Shown here: positions 5,958-9,455 of the stretch, piece by piece
How the letters are laid out: each line of letters opens with the position of its first letter
Position numbering within the stretch: position 1 is the first letter of the stretch
Source of the DNA: Firmicutes bacterium CAG:341
GTDB taxonomy: Bacteria; Bacillota; Clostridia; Oscillospirales; Acutalibacteraceae
Reading direction: 5' to 3'
DNA length: 9,455 nucleotides
Assembly: GCA_000434995.1 (NCBI GenBank)
Contig: FR895334.1
Coordinates: 123,603-133,057, forward strand
Program-made: the position numbers and the translations under genes
Notes under the pieces: model-generated
Database searches by the model: none
What the model was told of the DNA's origin: nothing
Seen by the model: only the letters and a program-made list of their open reading frames with translations

Positions 5958-7484
5958 TTGGCAGAAGAAACACTTACCGAAGAATTAACACAATCCGAAA
6001 TGGATGAACTTGACAAGCTCGCCTATACGCACAAGCGTTACCTTACCCCTAAGGAAATTGCCGCTTATGTTCTTGTAAATTTCGGTCAGAAAAACTTATC
6101 ACAGTTTGTAGATGCATTTAAAGAGTTCTTTATGATTCAGTTCTTAAAGCTCAACTCTACCGCATATGCAAACATTAACCTTTTTGCATCAGTATATGAT
6201 GCACTTGACGATACGATTTCCGGTTTGATTATTGACCGTACGCGTACCCGTTGGGGAAGAATCAGACCATTCTTTATCATTCCGTTACCGCTGTGGGTTA
6301 TCGGCGGTGCAATGATGTTTACAGCTCCAAATATAAGTGCTACCAGTAAAATTGTATGGGCTGCAATCGCTATTGTAATTTACGGTTTGGGTATGAGTTA
6401 CTTCGGCGCTTGGGGACTTATGATTTATAACATAACACCCAACACCGATGAAAGAAACGATCTTATTACCATTACAAAATTCTTTGAACTTTTTGGTACT
6501 TGGCTTCCGTCACTTGTACCTGTACTTGTAACACTTCTTCCTAAAATAAATAAAAACATCACAATGGAAGGTGTATATTCAGGTTTCGCATACTTTATGC
6601 TTATTCTTGCAGCAGTGTTTGCAGTATTCGGTTTCTTTAATATGAGAGAACGTGTTCCGCTTATGAGCCGTGAAGAAATTAAAGAAACATCAGTTCTTGA
6701 ATCACTTAAAAACATTATCACTAACAGACCGCTTTTAGCAGTAATTCTTGCTAACTTCTTTAACTCTTTCAAGTCGGTAGGCGGTTCATCAGAATCATAC
6801 TTTTGGCTTAATAATACAGGTTCACTTCTTAACCAAACAATCTGCGGTTTATTTACAGGTATCCCAAACTACATCATGGTGCCGGTTGCAGCAAAAATGG
6901 TTAAAAAATGGGGCGCAAGAGCCACATCAATCATTGCAGGTTTATTTGGCTTCTTCGCATATATGACTTTATTCTTTGTTGGTTTTCACCCGTTTGGTCA
7001 AACCTTTAAAGATCATTACATATTTAATCTTATTTGGGTTATCTTCGGTCTTACTATTTGCGGTCTTCCTAACAAAATTCTTAATGTCAGCGGCCAAATC
7101 GTTACAGCAGAAGCACTTGACTACATGGAATGGAAGCACGGCCTTAGAAACGAAGCACTTGTAACAACTGTTCAGGGTTATTTCGGTAAACTTGCCACAT
7201 CTGTTACCGGTTGGCTTTCAGGTATGGTACTTACTTGGATTAACTATGTACCTCTTACCGATTCACTCGGTAACGCAATTCCACAGACTGACCCAACAAT
7301 GCTTAACGGTATTTGGGCAGTCTTCTGTATCCTCCCTGCTCTTGCAAGAGGACTTTACGGTATTTCGTTCATCATCTATCCAATCCACGGTGACCTTCAG
7401 CAACAAATGATAGTTGAACTTGCTGAAAAGCGTGCACAAAGACTTGCTGAGCAAGACGCTAAAGACCACCAAGCAAACGCTTAA
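5958..7484 (+). CDS. GPH-family (MelB-like) cation-coupled symporter
   Basis: Inner-membrane transporter of the major facilitator superfamily, 508 residues, with about 12 hydrophobic segments from about residue 35 to 480. The family (glycoside-pentoside-hexuronide:cation symporters) usually couples sugar uptake to Na+ or H+. The decisive motif runs from Asp81 to Pro104: DALDD at 81-85, then SGLIIDRTR at 88-96 and RWGRIRP at 98-104, where Asp81 and Asp85 match the cation-site Asp55 and Asp59 of E. coli MelB. The first 30 residues are acidic and cytoplasmic, and the tail is charged. Length is slightly above the usual 450-480. The start is TTG at 5958, set by GAGGG. The codons look biased towards GGT, CTT and CGT, suggesting good expression. 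It is a single-gene unit with its own terminator, divergent from the zinc-ribbon gene. Substrate is unknown; non-sugar substrates are also possible for this family. Confidence 0.9.
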   Translation: MAEETLTEELTQSEMDELDKLAYTHKRYLTPKEIAAYVLVNFGQKNLSQFVDAFKEFFMIQFLKLNSTAYANINLFASVYDALDDTISGLIIDRTRTRWGRIRPFFIIPLPLWVIGGAMMFTAPNISATSKIVWAAIAIVIYGLGMSYFGAWGLMIYNITPNTDERNDLITITKFFELFGTWLPSLVPVLVTLLPKINKNITMEGVYSGFAYFMLILAAVFAVFGFFNMRERVPLMSREEIKETSVLESLKNIITNRPLLAVILANFFNSFKSVGGSSESYFWLNNTGSLLNQTICGLFTGIPNYIMVPVAAKMVKKWGARATSIIAGLFGFFAYMTLFFVGFHPFGQTFKDHYIFNLIWVIFGLTICGLPNKILNVSGQIVTAEALDYMEWKHGLRNEALVTTVQGYFGKLATSVTGWLSGMVLTWINYVPLTDSLGNAIPQTDPTMLNGIWAVFCILPALARGLYGISFIIYPIHGDLQQQMIVELAEKRAQRLAEQDAKDHQANA

Positions 7485-7502
7485 TTATTACAACGCTTAA
7501 AT

Positions 7503-7534
7503 AAAACGCCATTGGCTAAACCAATGGCGTTTTT
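7503..7534 (+). terminator. Intrinsic terminator after the symporter gene
   Basis: A perfect 13-bp stem, AAAACGCCATTGG (7503-7515) with CCAATGGCGTTTT (7521-7533), a 5-base loop and a T run on the plus strand, 18 bases after the stop codon. The flanking A run means it could also act in the other direction. Confidence 0.92.
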
Positions 7535-7595
7535 GATTTAATGATTATAAATTTTTAATAAAACATAAGATAAAATAAAAAATATAACAGATATA

Positions 7596-7637
7596 GAAAA
7601 ACACCGAAGAGTTAATAAATACTCTTCGGTGTTTTTT
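7596..7637 (-). terminator. Intrinsic terminator of the tRNA operon
   Basis: A 12-bp stem, ACACCGAAGAGT (7601-7612) with ACTCTTCGGTGT (7621-7632). On the minus strand it directly follows the CCA end of tRNA-Cys and is followed by TTTTT. A T run also follows it on the plus strand, so it may work both ways and back up the symporter terminator. The 62 bases between the two terminators (7535-7596) are AT-rich, and I see nothing else in them. Confidence 0.88.
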
Positions 7638-7712
7638 TGGAGGCACCACCCAGATTTGAACTGGGGCATAAAGCTTTTGCAGAGCTCTGCCTTACCACTT
7701 GGCTATGGTGCC
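7638..7712 (-). tRNA. tRNA-Cys (anticodon GCA)
   Basis: A 75-base cloverleaf on the minus strand. The acceptor stem GGCACCA pairs with TGGTGCC. The D arm is GCCAAGTGGTAAGGC, and the anticodon stem GAGCT/AGCTT encloses loop CTGCAAA with anticodon GCA. The T arm is CCCAG-TTCAAAT-CTGGG. The discriminator base is U, as expected for tRNA-Cys, and the CCA end is encoded. It lies 35 bases after tRNA-Gly and is presumably transcribed with it. Confidence 0.97.
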
Positions 7713-7719
7713 GAATAAC

Positions 7720-7743
7720 AAAAGGCTTCATATGAAGCCTTTT
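7720..7743 (-). other. Perfect palindrome between the two tRNA genes
   Basis: A 24-base perfect inverted repeat, AAAAGGCTTCAT followed by its complement. On the minus strand it begins 4 bases after the CCA end of tRNA-Gly and is followed by TTTTGTT. It resembles a weak intrinsic terminator. Since no separate promoter fits before tRNA-Cys, it may act as a partial terminator or a processing signal. Confidence 0.6.
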
Positions 7744-7747
7744 AAAT

Positions 7748-7823
7748 TGGAGCGGATGACGAGGCTCGAACTCGCTACCTCAACCTTGGCAAGGTTGCGC
7801 TCTACCGGGTGAGCTACATCCGC
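7748..7823 (-). tRNA. tRNA-Gly (anticodon GCC)
   Basis: A 76-base cloverleaf on the minus strand. The acceptor stem GCGGATG pairs with CATCCGC. The D arm is GCTC-ACCCGGTA-GAGC, and the anticodon stem CAACC/GGTTG encloses loop TTGCCAA with anticodon GCC. The T arm is GCGAG-TTCGAGC-CTCGT. The discriminator base is U and the CCA end is encoded. First gene of a two-tRNA unit. Confidence 0.97.
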
Positions 7824-7836
7824 GAATGCAAGATTG

Positions 7837-7865
7837 ATTATACACAACAGCTTTGCACTTGTCAA
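7837..7865 (-). promoter_or_regulatory. Consensus promoter of the tRNA operon
   Basis: On the minus strand TTGACA (7865-7860), exactly 17 bases, then TATAAT (7842-7837). Both boxes are perfect, as expected for a stable-RNA promoter. Transcription should start only about 7 bases before the mature tRNA-Gly 5' end. It diverges from the DnaD promoter. Confidence 0.93.
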
Positions 7866-7898
7866 GACTTTTTTGAAAAAAATGTAACTATTTATCTG

Positions 7899-7927
7899 TT
7901 TACAACAATGCATTTTTTTGTTATCAT
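7899..7927 (+). promoter_or_regulatory. Promoter of the dnaD-dnaC operon
   Basis: TTTACA (7899-7904), 17 bases, then TATCAT (7922-7927). Transcription should start near 7934, leaving a leader of about 20 bases that holds the ribosome binding site AGAGGA before the ATG at 7953. Confidence 0.7.
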
Positions 7928-7952
7928 ATAAAATAAGAAAGAGGAATATGCT

Positions 7953-8960
7953 ATGGAATATAAAGCGTTACCGTTTTCATCAGTTTGGGAAAACGGAATT
8001 TTTAATTTACCTATCAAGGTAGTCGATGAATATTTAAAGCTTGCAAGTGAGTATCAACTTAAAGCTTTGCTATACATTTTCAGAAACAACGGGCAGGCTG
8101 AAACTGCCGAAATTGCCAAAGCACTTGGCCAAACAATTGCCGACACAGACAATTTGCTTGAATTTTGGGTTGAGGAAGGCATAATATCAAAAAACGGTGA
8201 AATTGTTGAAAGCACCAAAATACCGCAGGCAACTGCACCGGCAGAAAAAAATGTGGTTGTGGTAAAAGAAACGATTTCTGCACCAAATTTATCACCCAAA
8301 GATATTGTGTCAATACTGCGTGACAGCGAAAAACTCAAAAACCTTGTTAACGAAGCACAAAAAGTACTTGGCAGAACAATAAGTTTAGCGGAGCAGGCAA
8401 TAATAATAAATATGGTTAACTACTACGAATTAAAGCCGGAAGTAGTTTTAATGATACTTGAATATTATAAAAACGAAAAGCAAAAAGGAATGTCCATAAG
8501 TTTTTCATATATCAACGCCATGGCAAAAAATTGGAGCGATGAGGGTATCGCTTCCATTTCCGAAGCGGAAGAAAAGCTGCACGAAATTGAGCGCGGAAAC
8601 AGAATATGGAATGAAATCATTGCGATAACGGGAATCAGGCACAGAAAACCAACCGTTAAGCAAAGGGAAATGGTACTTTCATGGTTTAATGATTTTGATA
8701 TTACCATGATTACTTTGGCATCAGATATTATGAAAGAAAACATACCGGAGCCAAAGCTGAGTTACATAAATTCCATATTAAAGAAGTGGAAGAAGCAAAA
8801 CATTAAAACTCCTGCTGATGTGGAAAAAAAGCAAAAAGAATTTGAAAAAGCTAAATCCGAAAAAGAAAGCAAAGCAAAGAGCAAAGAAAAATTATCAAGC
8901 AAACCAACATACGATTTAGAGCAATTTAAGCGTGATGCTATGAACAATACGGAAATTTAA
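7953..8960 (+). CDS. DnaD-domain primosome protein with two DnaB_2 repeats
   Basis: Replication protein of 335 residues. In Firmicutes, DnaD/DnaB-type proteins bind DNA and help load the replicative helicase at origins and stalled forks. Residues 1-85 look like a winged-helix N-terminus, followed by a variable linker. Two DnaB_2-type (PF07261-like) repeats follow at about 118-205 and 215-290; each ends in the same signature, YINAMAKNW at 186-194 and YINSILKKW at 271-279. A lysine/glutamate-rich linker (291-317) leads to a C-terminal segment YDLEQFKRDAMN (320-331), as is usual in clostridial members. The ATG at 7953 is preceded by AGAGGA at a normal distance; the ATG at 7948 is out of frame. 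Only 11 bases separate it from the DnaC-type gene, so the two form an operon. The family is sure; equivalence to B. subtilis DnaD or DnaB one-to-one is not. Confidence 0.93.
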   Translation: MEYKALPFSSVWENGIFNLPIKVVDEYLKLASEYQLKALLYIFRNNGQAETAEIAKALGQTIADTDNLLEFWVEEGIISKNGEIVESTKIPQATAPAEKNVVVVKETISAPNLSPKDIVSILRDSEKLKNLVNEAQKVLGRTISLAEQAIIINMVNYYELKPEVVLMILEYYKNEKQKGMSISFSYINAMAKNWSDEGIASISEAEEKLHEIERGNRIWNEIIAITGIRHRKPTVKQREMVLSWFNDFDITMITLASDIMKENIPEPKLSYINSILKKWKKQNIKTPADVEKKQKEFEKAKSEKESKAKSKEKLSSKPTYDLEQFKRDAMNNTEI

Positions 8961-8971
8961 GGAGGTGCAAT

Positions 8972-9455
8972 ATGTCCTATTCAATTGAAACTTATGACAA
9001 GGCACAAAATATACTTGACAGAAGAAAAGAAAAAGCAACACTTGAAGCACAAGACAGAATTGATAAATTATGTGCCGAAATTCCCGAGCTTAATGTAATT
9101 AACAGAAAGCTTGCACAAATCGGGCTTAATATTTCAAAAACTTTTTTTACAAGCAAAGACCCGCAGGCTGATATTAACAAGCTACGAATTGAAAGCCTTG
9201 CATTGCAAGAAGAAAAGAAAAATCTGCTCAAGAAAAACGGTTATGATGAAAACGAACTTGCAATTAAATACACCTGCACTGCGTGTGAGGATACGGGATT
9301 TATAAACGGTAGGCGCTGCAAGTGCTTTGTAAACCTATTAAAAGAAATTGAGCGAGATAAGATTGAAAAAATCGCACCGATTGAAGAATGCACATTTGAC
9401 ACCTTCAACACCGAATATTACCCTGACACTGCGGAAAACGACGGAGTTTCGGCAA
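8972..9455 (+). CDS. dnaC: DnaC-type helicase loader / ATP-binding protein (C-terminus cut off)
   Basis: The first 161 residues of a protein that runs off the right edge without a stop. It starts at ATG 8972 with a strong GGAGGTG (8961-8967) directly after the DnaD stop codon. The N-terminal part (1-95) is a charged helical region. A zinc-binding cluster follows, with Cys102 and Cys105 (CTAC) and Cys116 and Cys118 (CKC) around DTGFINGRR; this is characteristic of the clostridial DnaC/DnaI-like helicase loaders. The segment FDTFNTEYY (142-150) is the usual lead-in to the AAA+ ATPase domain, whose Walker motifs would lie just past the window. Gene order after a DnaD-domain gene supports the role of loading the replicative helicase. 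It may instead be annotated simply as an IstB/DnaC-like ATP-binding protein. Confidence 0.88.
   Translation, partial: MSYSIETYDKAQNILDRRKEKATLEAQDRIDKLCAEIPELNVINRKLAQIGLNISKTFFTSKDPQADINKLRIESLALQEEKKNLLKKNGYDENELAIKYTCTACEDTGFINGRRCKCFVNLLKEIERDKIEKIAPIEECTFDTFNTEYYPDTAENDGVSA

Noticed and set aside
7728..7913. 61-residue minus-strand reading frame
   Set aside because: It runs across tRNA-Gly and its promoter; the RNA gene explains the sequence.
1..9455. Mobile element, CRISPR array, prophage or defence island
   Set aside because: I found no transposase, integrase, terminal inverted repeats, regular spaced repeats or recognised defence genes, and the tRNA pair shows no duplicated 3' end that would mark an integration site within the window.

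Overview
The window looks like part of a low-GC Firmicutes chromosome, most likely a gut-type member of the Clostridia. The evidence is AT-rich DNA, AGGAGG-like ribosome binding sites, sigma-A-type TTGACA/TATAAT promoters, T-tailed hairpin terminators, tRNA genes with encoded CCA ends, a DnaD-domain plus DnaC primosome pair, and an O2-sensitive type of Fe-S flavin reductase. I saw no insertion sequence, CRISPR array, rRNA or prophage signature. It reads as ordinary chromosome with one less usual accessory operon.

Left part, minus strand (1-5783). In transcription order this holds: a promoter and a zinc-ribbon, four-helix membrane protein with a charged coiled-coil tail (4792-5718) ending in a perfect 13-bp terminator. 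Directly after it a new promoter starts a three-gene operon: a lysine-tailed membrane protein with two TM helices (4089-4676), a 690-residue Old Yellow Enzyme-type NADH:flavin oxidoreductase with Fe-S and FAD domains (1995-4067), and an FRG-domain protein (1022-2002) that overlaps the reductase by 8 bases and starts with TTG. A terminator closes the operon. A near-consensus promoter then starts a KtrB/TrkH potassium channel subunit that runs off the left edge (1-905).

Right part. Diverging from the zinc-ribbon gene is a GPH-family (MelB-like) cation-coupled symporter on the plus strand (5958-7484), closed by a strong terminator. A minus-strand pair of tRNA genes follows, tRNA-Gly(GCC) then tRNA-Cys(GCA), read from a consensus promoter and closed by its own terminator. 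Diverging from that promoter is a plus-strand replication operon: a DnaD-domain protein with two DnaB_2-type repeats (7953-8960) and the first 161 residues of a DnaC-type helicase loader (from 8972 to the edge).

How the genes may work together: DnaD and DnaC are expected to load the replicative helicase. The reductase could reduce an activated C=C bond of an organic acid, CoA ester or steroid-like compound, and the nearby symporter could import a solute, but nothing visible ties the two together. The FRG protein and the two lysine-tailed membrane proteins have no function I can assign. The most interesting points are the membrane protein/OYE/FRG operon with its overlapping TTG start, the ~40-residue insert and odd cysteine spacing in the reductase, and a repeated AATATGTTA element around the divergent symporter promoter.
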